64,000 nt of DNA from CAYOPZ01 sp964406005 (GCA_964406005.1 CAYOPZ010000002.1:62001-126000), one strand, 5' to 3'. Counted from the first letter of the stretch, positions 9,352 to 18,718 are shown. Notes: generated by a model not told the origin, from the sequence alone. Program-made: numbers and translations.

Positions 9352-10866
9352 TCAGAACTGGAAATAAATGAATGGCTGGAGGCCCGCGGTCTGCGTCTGG
9401 TAGATCAGGAACACGAGGACCACCACGATGATCACCTTGACCCAGTGGGGGGTCCGGATGAAGCGGTTCATGTATGAATCCTTCCATTTCGAGGGCCACC
9501 AGTGCAGGACGTAACCGAAAAGCAGCACCGGGAAGATCATCCTGTAGGAGAGAGCCACCTGCCATGCCACGGAAAAATCGAGGTTGTGTGTAAGCTGGAA
9601 CAACATGGCATTGACACGGTCCATATCGCCGGCCCGGAACCATATCCGGGTGAATGTAATGAAATTGAAGGTCAGGAAGATCCTCCAGATATGAACAAGT
9701 ATGTTCTTTTTATTTTCATACGGGCTGATCTTCTTCCAGAACTTATAGATCACCAGTCCTATGCCGTTCAGCCCTCCCCAGATGATGAACTTCAGATCCG
9801 CCCCGTGCCAGAGCCCTCCGAGCAGCATGGTGACCATCAGGTTGATGTTCGTGCGCAGCTTTCCCTTGCGGTTCCCCCCGAGGGGTATGTAGAGGTAATC
9901 CTTCAGCCAGGAGGAAAGGGACATGTGCCATCTTTTCCAGAAGTCCCCCACGTTTTCGGCCTTGTACGGAGAATTGAAATTCTGCGGCAGGCGGAAGCCC
10001 ATCAGCAGGGCCACACCTATGGCGATATCGGTATAGCCGGAAAAATCGCAGTATACCTGCAGGGAATATCCGTAAAGCGACATGAGGTTTTCGAAGCCCG
10101 TATACAGGGTGGGACTGTCAAAGACCCTGTCGATGAAGTTCACCGCCAGGTAGTCGCCCAGCACCATTTTCTTGAACAGGCCCTTCATGATCATCCACAG
10201 TGCAAACCCGAATTCTTCCCTGGTAATTGAAAATTTTGCATAAAGCTGCGGTACGAACTCGGATGCCCTGACAATGGGGCCCGCCACGAGCTGCGGAAAA
10301 AAAGACACATAGAACCCGAAATCCACGATGTTCCGGACCGGCTGGCATTTCCCCCTGAAAACATCCACCGTGTAGGATATGGTCTGGAATGTAAAGAAGG
10401 AGATCCCCACGGGCAGAAAGATCATTGATGCATCGAAATGCGAACCGCTTACCTGATTTACCCAGTGGGCCAGGTAATTCACAACCTCCAGGTGAGTGCC
10501 GAAGATCTGGTTGAAGGAATCCGTAAAAAAATAGGCGTATTTGAAATAGGACAGGAGGCCCAGATTGACGGTCACACTCAGTGCCACCATCACCTTTTTC
10601 CAGGAGCGGGATCTGAGATTATGTATGGCCAGGCCCAGAGAGTAATCCGAGACTGTGGAGAAAACCAGCAGGAGGAAGAACAGGCCGCTTGTCTTGTAAT
10701 AGAAGAACAGGCTGATGATAAAGAGATACAGGTTCCTGACCGCCTTTTGTTTATAGACGATCGAGTACACGGACAGGGATACCAGGAGGAAGCCCCAGAA
10801 ATACATTCTGGTAAACAGAAGGGGGGTGTCGGGATGGTAGATGAATATATTCCTGACAAAATCCAA
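9352..10866 (-). CDS. MBOAT family membrane O-acyltransferase (AlgI-like)
   Basis: 504 residues, mostly membrane-spanning. It matches the MBOAT layout of AlgI/PatA/DltB-type proteins, which pass an acyl group (usually acetyl) across the inner membrane for O-acetylation of exopolysaccharide or peptidoglycan. The presumed catalytic His is in L-W-H-G-A (about residue 345), and the upstream W-K-R-W-H-M-S-L-S-S-W stretch is a family hallmark. It is the third gene of a minus-strand set, 10 bases after an SGNH-domain gene, mirroring algI-algJ/algX and patA-patB pairs. Target polymer not known. Confidence 0.93.
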   Translation of the reverse strand: MDFVRNIFIYHPDTPLLFTRMYFWGFLLVSLSVYSIVYKQKAVRNLYLFIISLFFYYKTSGLFFLLLVFSTVSDYSLGLAIHNLRSRSWKKVMVALSVTVNLGLLSYFKYAYFFTDSFNQIFGTHLEVVNYLAHWVNQVSGSHFDASMIFLPVGISFFTFQTISYTVDVFRGKCQPVRNIVDFGFYVSFFPQLVAGPIVRASEFVPQLYAKFSITREEFGFALWMIMKGLFKKMVLGDYLAVNFIDRVFDSPTLYTGFENLMSLYGYSLQVYCDFSGYTDIAIGVALLMGFRLPQNFNSPYKAENVGDFWKRWHMSLSSWLKDYLYIPLGGNRKGKLRTNINLMVTMLLGGLWHGADLKFIIWGGLNGIGLVIYKFWKKISPYENKKNILVHIWRIFLTFNFITFTRIWFRAGDMDRVNAMLFQLTHNLDFSVAWQVALSYRMIFPVLLFGYVLHWWPSKWKDSYMNRFIRTPHWVKVIIVVVLVFLIYQTQTAGLQPFIYFQF

Positions 10867-10876
10867 GTCTTCAGGT

Positions 10877-12115
10877 TTAGTTCGGTTTTCCCTGGTCTAT
10901 GAAATTGTCGTATGATCTCAGAAAGGCATTGAAAAACAGGTCTCCCATCAGCAAATAACCATTCCTGGTAAAATGGACACGGTCGTTTGCCGCCAGGCCG
11001 GCCCCCTGCCATGCAAGTATGGAATTCAGTCCCCCCATGACGGAATAAAAATCCCATACGCCGCAATTGTGCTTCTCCGCAAGTTCCATGATGACCTCCT
11101 TTACCTTTTCCGTATTCCTGTTTACATAGCGCCTGTTCAGATAACTGTCGTTCGGAACGGTAAGCAGGATTGCCGCCCCGGGAACTGCTTCCCGGATCCG
11201 GCAGATAAGGCTGTCATAATCCTCCCGGTAGGCCCGGGCATTGAAATATCTCGTATAGGCATCATTGGTACCTATGGAAAGGACTACAAGGTCCGGGGCG
11301 AGCGCAGCCAGATGGCCGGGGAGCAGTGAGCACCTCAGAAAAGAGGGGATCTTGGCACCGTTCACCCCTATCGCATGGTAGATCATACCGGGATCATCCG
11401 TTTCCAGGCTGATCCCCATGAGGGTGAAACGCCGGCCGGCCGGATCCGCTCCGGACAGCCTGAGCACCAGGCTGTCCGTATAATCGTCGAGATACCATGT
11501 CCTGTAACCCTGATGACTCTCCACCCCGTTGATGCCTGAAGCCGTACTGATGGAACAGTCAAAACTGAGGCTGTCATCAAGGAAGAATACCCGCACCCTG
11601 TTGAAATCGTAATCAATGGCATTGTCCTCCGGGAAGGTGACGGTGATGGTTGCATTCGTATCCGCAGTGGTAACGGATATCCCCGAAAGCCCGAGGATGC
11701 ATGTTTTCCTTTTCTCAACATTCCTGCACGATTCCCATCGCCCCGTATAGGCGATCCTGTAATTCGAAGGATTGTTTGTCCCGGCAACCCGGTACGGAAA
11801 GAGGAATCCCCTTCCCCCGTTATCTCCCATCTCAAAGGTCTGGAAGCGGCTGCGTATCCTGTCCGAGTATATATCGGCCTGGAGATGGGAACCTCCTATA
11901 TGTACCACGGAAAGCTGCTCCTCCCCCTGCCTGATAAGCCTGCCGTATTTTTCCATGAAATGCATGAAAGCGGAACTGTCCCGGCCAAAAACAAAGCGGT
12001 TCAGGTCGTAGCGTATAAAATCGTACCGGGCGATGTCATAGGGAAAGCCGCTGGATTGCGGTCTTGCCGTCATATACGGCAGCAGGCAGGCGGTAATGAG
12101 CATCATGCGCAGCAT
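10877..12115 (-). CDS. Exported SGNH/GDSL hydrolase-like protein (first of a pair)
   Basis: 412 residues from the chosen start, where a short signal peptide begins (M-L-R-M-M-L-I-T-A-C-L-L-P). A longer in-frame start at 12214 lies inside the upstream gene and adds no signal-like sequence. SGNH blocks are visible: H-I-G-G-S-H in place of GDS (block I), L-S-I-G-T-N-D (block III) and D-R-V-H-F near the C-terminus (Asp-His of block V). The partner position next to MBOAT suggests a periplasmic acetyl-transferase or esterase finishing polymer O-acetylation. The gap to the upstream SGNH gene is 13 bases and to MBOAT 10 bases, so this is one operon. Confidence 0.85.
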   Translation of the reverse strand: MLRMMLITACLLPYMTARPQSSGFPYDIARYDFIRYDLNRFVFGRDSSAFMHFMEKYGRLIRQGEEQLSVVHIGGSHLQADIYSDRIRSRFQTFEMGDNGGRGFLFPYRVAGTNNPSNYRIAYTGRWESCRNVEKRKTCILGLSGISVTTADTNATITVTFPEDNAIDYDFNRVRVFFLDDSLSFDCSISTASGINGVESHQGYRTWYLDDYTDSLVLRLSGADPAGRRFTLMGISLETDDPGMIYHAIGVNGAKIPSFLRCSLLPGHLAALAPDLVVLSIGTNDAYTRYFNARAYREDYDSLICRIREAVPGAAILLTVPNDSYLNRRYVNRNTEKVKEVIMELAEKHNCGVWDFYSVMGGLNSILAWQGAGLAANDRVHFTRNGYLLMGDLFFNAFLRSYDNFIDQGKPN

Positions 12116-12128
12116 AACAAAACCGGTC

Positions 12129-13604
12129 TTATTTGGAAGATGCACGCCAGCTGTTGTAATCATGCATGAAAGCATTATAGAACATTTCTGCCAGCACCCT
12201 GGCCCCCCGTTCATTCAGGTGCACAAAATCGGAAGTGGCCAGGGGAGGATCCGCAAAGACCCAGCTGGGCATCGAATTCCTGCCCCCCATGGCTTCATAC
12301 ATGTCCCAGTAGGGGCATCCCGCCTTGAACGCAGCCCTTTTCAATGCGTCCCTGATGTTTTCCAGGTTGGGATAGCTGACGTAAACATCCTTTTCTTTCA
12401 CGGACATGTCCGCGACCCCGATGACGACGATGGACAGGTCGGGCATCAGCATTTTCAGCTTGCTGAGCTGATTGTAAAACCATTTTTCATAATAGGTATA
12501 ATTCTCTGCAATATAGGGCACCACATTCCCTCCGAACTGCAGCAGCAGCATTTCCACCCCGAGGGTATCGTACATTTGCCTGAGCAGGCTGCTGTCGATC
12601 TTCGTAAAAACCAGTCCGGCGCTTCCCCTCATGGGAATATTGTCCACGGCAATGCCCCGGTCATTATCCAGGGAAACCCCATAAAAATCAGGACTGCATG
12701 ACGAAGTAAACCGGAACATGAGTTGTTCGGGGCTCTTGTCAAAATTCCATTTCCTGATCTGAAGGCCTTCAGAAACCTCAAGGTAATCCGCATCATAGAG
12801 ATCCCCGTCTGAATACAGCTCATAGAACACCGGACGGGTTGCATTCCCGTACAGCAGGCGGCACTGCCTGAAGACCCTGGTCAGGGAATAAGCGCGCCTT
12901 GACTGTTCCAGTCTGATCCAGGCTTCATATTCAGCCGTATCAGACAGGAGGCTGTCCGGGAAATAGGGAGAAAAACGGGCAAAGCTCCCGAGGATGCCAT
13001 ACCTGTTATGGCCCAGTGTGGAATCCACATCCCCGAAAGCCGTGTAACGTATCCAGTTACCGGAAGCCGTGTGCCTGAGCGACAGCTGGTACCCGTATAA
13101 CTGGACTGCAGGCTGCAGGCCTATCCCGGATCCTCCGAACTGCCTCTGCAGCTTGTAGCGGATAAAGGAGGTCATTCTGTCACCCTCGATCTGGGAATCC
13201 CCATAGTGCATGATCCGCAAAGGCTGACTGTTACTGTCCGCCCGGCTCATTTTCACAAAGAACGGATACAGTATCGTGCTGTCAGCCCGGGGATACTCTA
13301 TCGGATAAATCAACACTTTCAGGCTGTCCTCATTGGCACGCACCGTATCCCATACCTCCTCCCCTGAGCCTGACGGCTCAAGCATGGACAGATAGACCGA
13401 GTCATTGATGGCCAGGCTGGCATCAATGATCCCCGAGATATCCGGGTATTCCAGCGTATCCTCTTCGAACATTTCCTTCAGGCCGGGGAATCTCAGCACA
13501 AAATGATCGTTTACCCTGATCCCCTCTTCAGGGAAAACGGTTGATACAATAAACAGGATTGCCAGCACTGCGAAAATAAAAGCAAATATTTTAAAGGGTT
13601 TCAC
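12129..13604 (-). CDS. Membrane-anchored SGNH hydrolase-like protein (second of a pair)
   Basis: 491 residues. An N-terminal hydrophobic segment (about 5-24) should anchor or export it. The SGNH catalytic blocks are clear: H-Y-G-D-S-Q-I (block I Ser), Q-F-G-G-N (block III Asn) and D-F-V-H-L (block V Asp/His). An extra domain of about 130 residues precedes block I. The next gene encodes another SGNH protein with low similarity, so the pair looks like diverged paralogues working with the MBOAT protein. It starts 2 bases after the end of the lytic transglycosylase gene, tying O-acetylation genes to a peptidoglycan enzyme. Confidence 0.85.
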   Translation of the reverse strand: MKPFKIFAFIFAVLAILFIVSTVFPEEGIRVNDHFVLRFPGLKEMFEEDTLEYPDISGIIDASLAINDSVYLSMLEPSGSGEEVWDTVRANEDSLKVLIYPIEYPRADSTILYPFFVKMSRADSNSQPLRIMHYGDSQIEGDRMTSFIRYKLQRQFGGSGIGLQPAVQLYGYQLSLRHTASGNWIRYTAFGDVDSTLGHNRYGILGSFARFSPYFPDSLLSDTAEYEAWIRLEQSRRAYSLTRVFRQCRLLYGNATRPVFYELYSDGDLYDADYLEVSEGLQIRKWNFDKSPEQLMFRFTSSCSPDFYGVSLDNDRGIAVDNIPMRGSAGLVFTKIDSSLLRQMYDTLGVEMLLLQFGGNVVPYIAENYTYYEKWFYNQLSKLKMLMPDLSIVVIGVADMSVKEKDVYVSYPNLENIRDALKRAAFKAGCPYWDMYEAMGGRNSMPSWVFADPPLATSDFVHLNERGARVLAEMFYNAFMHDYNSWRASSK

Positions 13605-13606
13605 GT

Positions 13607-15193
13607 TTATCCCTTCGGTTTTATCTTGATCACCATGCCCGGCTTGATCCTGTTACCGTCTCCGAGTTTATTCAGCTCGATCAGGTCGCTGTCGGTAACC
13701 CCGGGGTATTCCGCTGCAATATCCCAGAGGGTATCCCCCGACTTTATCGTATAATAAATGTAATCGCCATCTTCCGAAGGATTTGCCGGGGAAGTCTCCG
13801 GTACCGTAACTTCCTTGCCTATGGAACGCTGTTTTTCCGCAAAACTCATGGTATTGATCTTTTTGTAGTACTCCAGCCTGCTGTCCGGCACATAAACGAT
13901 CAATTTCTTTCCTGAGCGTATGGTATTGCTGTACAGGTTGTTCCAGTATTTCAGGGAGGAAAGTCGCACGTTGTACCAGCTGGCAATATACCCGAGGTTG
14001 TCTCCCGGTTTTATGGTATAGTCAATTCGCGTCGTGCCGGCGGGTGGTTCCGGCACATAGGTTGATGACGTATAGGAAGGTGTTTTCGTAGTCCTTGATG
14101 GATTGAAATATACGGAATCCCTGTAGGCAAATATGGAGTCCTCGAGTTCCAGGAACCGCATGGAATACTGCTGTGGGATCTTCAGTGCATAGGGCTTCTC
14201 CTTGCCGGGAATGATGTCAAATTTATACTGCGGATTGATATCCCTCAGCATTTTCAGGGGAATGTCCAGTACGGCGGAAACCTGTTCAAGGTGCAGGTTG
14301 TCGTTCACCATGATGGTATCTGCAGGCAGGGGAAGCCCCACGGGCCTGGGTACCAGGTTGTGTTCCCTGTAGTAATTCATGGTATAGGCTGCCGCCACAA
14401 AGGCGGGTACATGGCCACGGGTTTCCCTGGGAAGATAATAATAGATATCCCAGAAATCCTTTTTCCCGCCCGAGCGACGGATGGCACGGTTGACATTGCC
14501 CGGGCCGCAATTGTAAGCTGCGATCACAAGGAGCCAGTCTCCGTATATTTCGTACAGGTCCTTCATAAACCTGGCCGCGGCATAGGTTGATCTGACCGGG
14601 TCCCTCCGTTCGTCCACAAGGCTGTTTATGGTCAAACCGTACATCCTGCCCGTTCCGTACATGAACTGCCAGGTTCCTGTTGCGCCGGCCCTGGATACCG
14701 CCCTCGGATTCAGGGCGGATTCGACGATGGCACAGTATTTCAGCTCATAAGGAATGCCATAGTAATCAAAAATCTCTTCGAATATGGGGAAATAGTACTC
14801 TGACAGGCCCAGAAGGACCTCCATCAGTTCCCTCCGTCTCTCCGTATAGACCTGTATATAGCTCCGGACATATTTGTTGTAGGTCATCGAAACCTTGTAG
14901 GGCAGTCTCTCCAGGCGCGCGATGTATACCGAATCCGGAAACCGCACCCCTGCGGAATCCCCTCCGGAAATTCCTCCGGAGTCGGGGATTTCGACAATGG
15001 AATTCTCTATATACCAAAGGTTTACAAGACTGTCGAGGTTGTCTTCAAATTCTGACTCCAGTATGGTAATTTCCAGACTGTCGGCCGGGACCTCCGGCTG
15101 CACCGGGATGCTGTCATTTTCCGCTCCGGATGCCGGCAGCATGAAACAATAGAACAGGGCAAAAAGCAAAGACGGACGAATACTGATTCGCAT
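13607..15193 (-). CDS. MltD-like lytic transglycosylase with two LysM repeats
   Basis: 528 residues. Signal peptide at the start (cleavage near A-S-G-A). An SLT domain lies at about 105-260, with catalytic Glu in I-V-E-S-A-L-N-P and the G-A-T-G-T-W-Q-F-M and A-A-Y-N-C-G-P-G-N motifs of family 1 lytic transglycosylases. Two LysM modules follow, starting at T-I-K-P-G-D-N-L-G (about 375) and T-I-K-S-G-D-T-L-W (about 480), to hold it on peptidoglycan. It cleaves glycan strands to 1,6-anhydro-muropeptides in the periplasm. It is the first gene of the SGNH-MBOAT operon (2-base spacing), which may indicate that peptidoglycan is the acetylated polymer. Confidence 0.92.
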   Translation of the reverse strand: MRISIRPSLLFALFYCFMLPASGAENDSIPVQPEVPADSLEITILESEFEDNLDSLVNLWYIENSIVEIPDSGGISGGDSAGVRFPDSVYIARLERLPYKVSMTYNKYVRSYIQVYTERRRELMEVLLGLSEYYFPIFEEIFDYYGIPYELKYCAIVESALNPRAVSRAGATGTWQFMYGTGRMYGLTINSLVDERRDPVRSTYAAARFMKDLYEIYGDWLLVIAAYNCGPGNVNRAIRRSGGKKDFWDIYYYLPRETRGHVPAFVAAAYTMNYYREHNLVPRPVGLPLPADTIMVNDNLHLEQVSAVLDIPLKMLRDINPQYKFDIIPGKEKPYALKIPQQYSMRFLELEDSIFAYRDSVYFNPSRTTKTPSYTSSTYVPEPPAGTTRIDYTIKPGDNLGYIASWYNVRLSSLKYWNNLYSNTIRSGKKLIVYVPDSRLEYYKKINTMSFAEKQRSIGKEVTVPETSPANPSEDGDYIYYTIKSGDTLWDIAAEYPGVTDSDLIELNKLGDGNRIKPGMVIKIKPKG

Positions 15194-15230
15194 GGGATCT
15201 GTATTATCGGACCCACAAATTAAGCGAATT

Positions 15231-15776
15231 CTAAAAACTTAGGCAACACCGGATCCCGATGGGAGGAGATCCGTGACCCTGTCCCGCAGCGAAGGGCCCG
15301 GTCAGTACCGGATCAATGCGCAGGGAAAGATCCTCGCTGATATCATAATCGAACAGGTGGGCATCCACGTTCGCATCGATGATCTGAAGGCCGTAAAACC
15401 CGGCCGTCAGGATGATAAACAGGTTCTTGTTGCGGAGGTAATAATTCTTATAGCCTTCCACCACCCTGATCGATTGCCCCTCATATTCATCCAGGTCATT
15501 CTCCGTCATGTATTTGTATTTGTCGAAATAGGTCCTGTAGTGACGTGAATTCCAGACGGAACCGTAAACGAGGCCGCCGATCCCGCCATATACGATGGGG
15601 AGCTTCCAGTATTTGCCGTTATAGACCTGGCCCATACCCGGAAAAACGGCCGACAGTATGGCAGCTTTTTTTGGCGAATGATCCGTTCCCGAGGTGTCGG
15701 CGATTACCGAATCGGTTCTGACGGTCCCTGCGGGGGATTCCTGAGCGCTGGCATGAAATCCGGTTATGCCTGCCAT
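15231..15776 (-). CDS. DUF5683 membrane protein; start codon uncertain
   Basis: 181 residues from the only ATG. The central part (A-A-I-L-S-A-V-F-P-G-M-G-Q-V-Y-N-G-K) is the DUF5683/TM2-like signature found in many Bacteroidota next to parB. Two membrane segments lie near 45-65 and 115-135. The first ATG falls inside what looks like a signal peptide: codons upstream, open to 15836, read K-Q-A-L-H-S-F-N-K-I-V-F-S-G-I-I-L-A-A, followed by H-A-S-A then Q-E-S. No ATG, GTG or TTG exists there, so translation may start at the CTG (15824) or the ATA (15836) overlapping the parB stop. Function unknown. Confidence 0.75.
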   Translation of the reverse strand: MAGITGFHASAQESPAGTVRTDSVIADTSGTDHSPKKAAILSAVFPGMGQVYNGKYWKLPIVYGGIGGLVYGSVWNSRHYRTYFDKYKYMTENDLDEYEGQSIRVVEGYKNYYLRNKNLFIILTAGFYGLQIIDANVDAHLFDYDISEDLSLRIDPVLTGPFAAGQGHGSPPIGIRCCLSF

Positions 15777-15832
15777 TGCGGCCAGAATTATCCCTGAAAA
15801 TACTATTTTATTAAAGCTGTGCAGGGCCTGCT

Positions 15833-16708
15833 TTATTTATCCGTCATCCTGTCAAGTACAGCCAGTATCCTTTCCAGTTCCTGGTCCGACTTGAACGGAA
15901 TAACGATGCGCCCGGTTCCTTTATTGTTCCGCCTGAAGTCCACATCCACCCGGAAAAACCTTGAAAGATGCTCCTTCAATTCGTGGTATTCCCCCGTCGG
16001 GGGATTCTGCGGATTTGTATTCCCCGGACTGACGGCAGTACTGCTGCGCCTTGCGAGTTCCTCCACCCTTCGCACGGAAAGATCGTCCTTGATGATATTC
16101 CTGTATAATTCCAGCTGCTTGCCGGGATCCTGGATGTTGACAAGGGCACGTGCATGTCCCATGGAGATCAGCCTGTCGCGGATGCCCAGCTGGATCTCGG
16201 CGGGCAGTTTTAAAAGACGGAGATAATTGGCAATGGTAGACCGCTTCTTGCCCACCCTTTCACTGAGATCTTCCTGCGTAAGTTTCACCTCTTCGATCAG
16301 GCGCCGGTAGGATATTGCCACTTCGATGGAATCGAGGTCTTCCCGCTGTATGTTCTCCACCAGGGCCATCTCCAGCATATGCTGGTCCTCCGCCCTGCGT
16401 ATATATGCGGGAATGGTTTCCAGGCCGGCCATCACCGCAGCCTTGTACCTGCGCTCACCGGTGATAAGCTGGTAGCTGTCCCCGTTTAACTGCCTTACAG
16501 TAACGGGCTGTATAATGCCCAGTTCCCTGATGGATGAAGCAAGCTGCATAAGGGATTCCTCATCAAAGTTTTTCCTGGGCTGATAAGGATTTACTTCTAT
16601 CTTTCCGACCTTGATCTCATTGATGGCTGCAGCAGGAGACCGTGCCCCCTGCCCTGCATCCTCAATCAGGGCTCCCAGTCCCCTCCCCAATGTATTTCTT
16701 TGTGCCAT
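15833..16708 (-). CDS. parB: ParB chromosome partition protein
   Basis: 291 residues. N-terminal G-R-G-L-G-A-L-I is the ParA-stimulating peptide. The CTP-binding ParB/Srx domain follows (about 30-120) with T-G-E-R-R-Y-K-A. A helix-turn-helix that reads parS lies at about 120-175 (L-S-E-R-V-G-K-K-R-S-T-I-A-N-Y-L-R), then a C-terminal dimer domain. It spreads along DNA at parS and, with ParA, segregates chromosome origins. It lies 10 bases after parA. I searched the window by eye for the near-palindromic parS (TGTTTCACGTGAAACA-like) and did not find a convincing copy. Confidence 0.95.
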   Translation of the reverse strand: MAQRNTLGRGLGALIEDAGQGARSPAAAINEIKVGKIEVNPYQPRKNFDEESLMQLASSIRELGIIQPVTVRQLNGDSYQLITGERRYKAAVMAGLETIPAYIRRAEDQHMLEMALVENIQREDLDSIEVAISYRRLIEEVKLTQEDLSERVGKKRSTIANYLRLLKLPAEIQLGIRDRLISMGHARALVNIQDPGKQLELYRNIIKDDLSVRRVEELARRSSTAVSPGNTNPQNPPTGEYHELKEHLSRFFRVDVDFRRNNKGTGRIVIPFKSDQELERILAVLDRMTDK

Positions 16709-16718
16709 GATCCGGGAA

Positions 16719-17519
16719 TTATTCGATTATTTTTTCCGCCGTCCTTATCCTTGTCTTTTCGTTTTTCTGGAGAATCTCCCTGGCCAGGTTCAGATGATTT
16801 ACAGCTCCCTTGCTGTCGGCATCGTATAAAATGGCAGGCTTGCCGAAACTCGGTGCTTCCCCCAGCTTGATGTTCCGCTGGATGATGGTTTCAAAGACCA
16901 TCTTCTGAAAATGTTTCCTCACTTCTTCCACAACCTGGTTTGAAAGCCTCAGCCGGGAATCGTACATGGTCAGCAGGAAGCCCTCGATCTCCAGTTCCGG
17001 GTTCAGTCTGTTTTGTATGATCTTGATCGTATTCAGCAGCTTGCCAAGGCCTTCAAGGGCAAAATATTCACACTGTACAGGGATCATTACAGCATCCGAA
17101 GCAGTAAGCGCATTCACCGTGATCAGGCCCAGTGAAGGGGAACAATCGATCAGGATAAAATCATAATTGTCCTTAACCCGGTCAACGATCTGTTTCAGTA
17201 TATGTTCTCTCCTGGGCATATTGAGCATCTCAATCTCTGCGCCCACGAGGTCGATGCCCGAGGGGATCAGGTCGAGTCCGCCGATGTCTGAGGTTAGAAT
17301 AATATTGGCCGGATTCGTCCCGTCTATCAGGCAATCATATATACTTGTCTTGATGTTCCTGGTATCAAATCCTATCCCGGATGTCGCATTTGCCTGGGGA
17401 TCGGCGTCCACAAGCAGGATTTTCTGCTCCAGGACAGCCAGGCTTGCTGCAAGGTTTATTGCCGTAGTTGTTTTCCCGACTCCTCCTTTTTGATTTGCAA
17501 GTGCAATTACTTTACCCAT
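16719..17519 (-). CDS. parA: ParA/Soj chromosome partition ATPase
   Basis: 266 residues. Deviant Walker A K-G-G-V-G-K-T-T-T near residue 11, the A' motif (L-L-V-D-A-D-P-Q-A-N-A-T) and Walker B I-L-I-D-C-S-P-S identify a ParA/MinD-family ATPase that binds DNA nonspecifically and moves ParB-parS complexes. It is the first gene of a parA-parB-DUF5683 set on the minus strand. A TAAATTTG box 36 bases upstream of its ATG fits the Bacteroidota promoter consensus. Confidence 0.95.
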   Translation of the reverse strand: MGKVIALANQKGGVGKTTTAINLAASLAVLEQKILLVDADPQANATSGIGFDTRNIKTSIYDCLIDGTNPANIILTSDIGGLDLIPSGIDLVGAEIEMLNMPRREHILKQIVDRVKDNYDFILIDCSPSLGLITVNALTASDAVMIPVQCEYFALEGLGKLLNTIKIIQNRLNPELEIEGFLLTMYDSRLRLSNQVVEEVRKHFQKMVFETIIQRNIKLGEAPSFGKPAILYDADSKGAVNHLNLAREILQKNEKTRIRTAEKIIE

Positions 17520-17554
17520 TCCTTGTCATTTAATCAGATGCTTTGCATGGGACT

Positions 17555-17562
17555 CAAATTTA
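17555..17562 (-). promoter_or_regulatory. Probable -7 box of the parA promoter
   Basis: TAAATTTG on the minus strand matches the Bacteroidota -7 consensus TAnnTTTG, 36 bases before the parA ATG. No good TTTG -33 element was found at the right distance, so confidence is limited. Confidence 0.4.
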
Positions 17563-17737
17563 CTAACTTCTGCCTCAACGGGATTTTCTCACCGGAATCT
17601 TATTGTAAACATTTGCATTTCAGTTTTAAACAGATTATTAACAATCTGTATCCCTTTATTTGTAAGGCTTTTGAAATCATTCAGTTTCATTCGGAGAAGC
17701 CGTTTTCTCAGTTTGCATTTTTTTTGGATATTTGGTA

Positions 17738-18718
17738 ATGCCAACCAATCATCAAGAAAACTTCATGCCCCCGGAAAATGACCCGGACAGCCAGTGGCTG
17801 GTGATCGTCAATCCGAATGCCGGCAGGAAAAAGGGAATCCGGGACTGGGAGGAGATCTCTTCCCTGTTCGGCACCTACGGTCTCAGGGTTCATGCGGTTT
17901 TTACGGAATGTCCCGGACATGCGATCAGGTTGAGCCGAAGTTATATCGAAAAAGGATTCAGGCGCATCATCGTCGTGGGAGGCGACGGCACCATGAACGA
18001 AGTGGTTAACGGCGTGTTCCGGCAAAGGGCGTGCAGGACCACCGAAATCACCCTGGGCATGATCACTGTCGGAACCGGCAACGACTGGGGAAGGATGTTC
18101 GGGATCCCTTCCTCGTACAGGGATGCGATCCGTACCCTGCTCAGATACAATACCTTCATTCAGGATGCAGGCATGGTCATTTACCTGAAAGACAGCAAGC
18201 CGGAAAAAAGGTACTTTGTAAATATCGCAGGACTCGGATTCGATGCAGAGGTGGTCCGCAGATCAAACAGGCTGAAGGAAAGGGGAAGGGTGGGGTCGCT
18301 TCTGTATTTTGCCAATATTTTTACAAGCCTGCTGAATTTCAGGCATGTGAACGCCCTGATCAATGTGGACGGGCTGGATATTGAAAACAGGATTTTCAGC
18401 ATGAATGTCGGGATATGCAAATACAGCGGCGGGGGAATGATGCAGGTGCCGAATGCCATTCCCGACGACGGCCTGTTTGATATGACGGTCATTAACAGGA
18501 TGAGCAAACCAAGAATCATCGGAAGCCTGAAGCGACTGTACAATGGTACCATCCATGAACATCCCAGGGTCGATTCCTATACCGGCAGGACCATTCGCGT
18601 GGATTCAAAGGACAGGATACTGCTCGAAACCGACGGGGAGTCACTGGGCCACACTCCCATTGAATTCAAAATGATCCCGAAAAGCGTAAAGGTGATTACA
18701 GGGTTCCGGCAGGGCTAA
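17738..18718 (+). CDS. Diacylglycerol/lipid kinase family protein (YegS/DgkB-like)
   Basis: 326 residues. The ATP-binding fold of the DAGK catalytic family is clear: V-N-P-N-A-G-R near residue 25, G-G-D-G-T-M-N-E-V-V-N-G (about 85) and G-T-G-N-D-W at about 115. The C-terminal beta domain follows, with a D-G-L-F-D motif. It phosphorylates a lipid such as diacylglycerol or undecaprenol at the inner membrane; the true substrate is not predictable. The ATG at 17738 is preferred to a TTG six bases earlier. The 3' end overlaps the convergent cyclotransferase gene by 4 bases. About 210 bases upstream are AT-rich with no gene. Confidence 0.88.
   Translation: MPTNHQENFMPPENDPDSQWLVIVNPNAGRKKGIRDWEEISSLFGTYGLRVHAVFTECPGHAIRLSRSYIEKGFRRIIVVGGDGTMNEVVNGVFRQRACRTTEITLGMITVGTGNDWGRMFGIPSSYRDAIRTLLRYNTFIQDAGMVIYLKDSKPEKRYFVNIAGLGFDAEVVRRSNRLKERGRVGSLLYFANIFTSLLNFRHVNALINVDGLDIENRIFSMNVGICKYSGGGMMQVPNAIPDDGLFDMTVINRMSKPRIIGSLKRLYNGTIHEHPRVDSYTGRTIRVDSKDRILLETDGESLGHTPIEFKMIPKSVKVITGFRQG

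Noticed and set aside
16140..16160. GGGCACGTGC as a possible parS core inside parB
   Set aside because: Only the central CACGTG matches; the flanking arms of the parS palindrome are absent.
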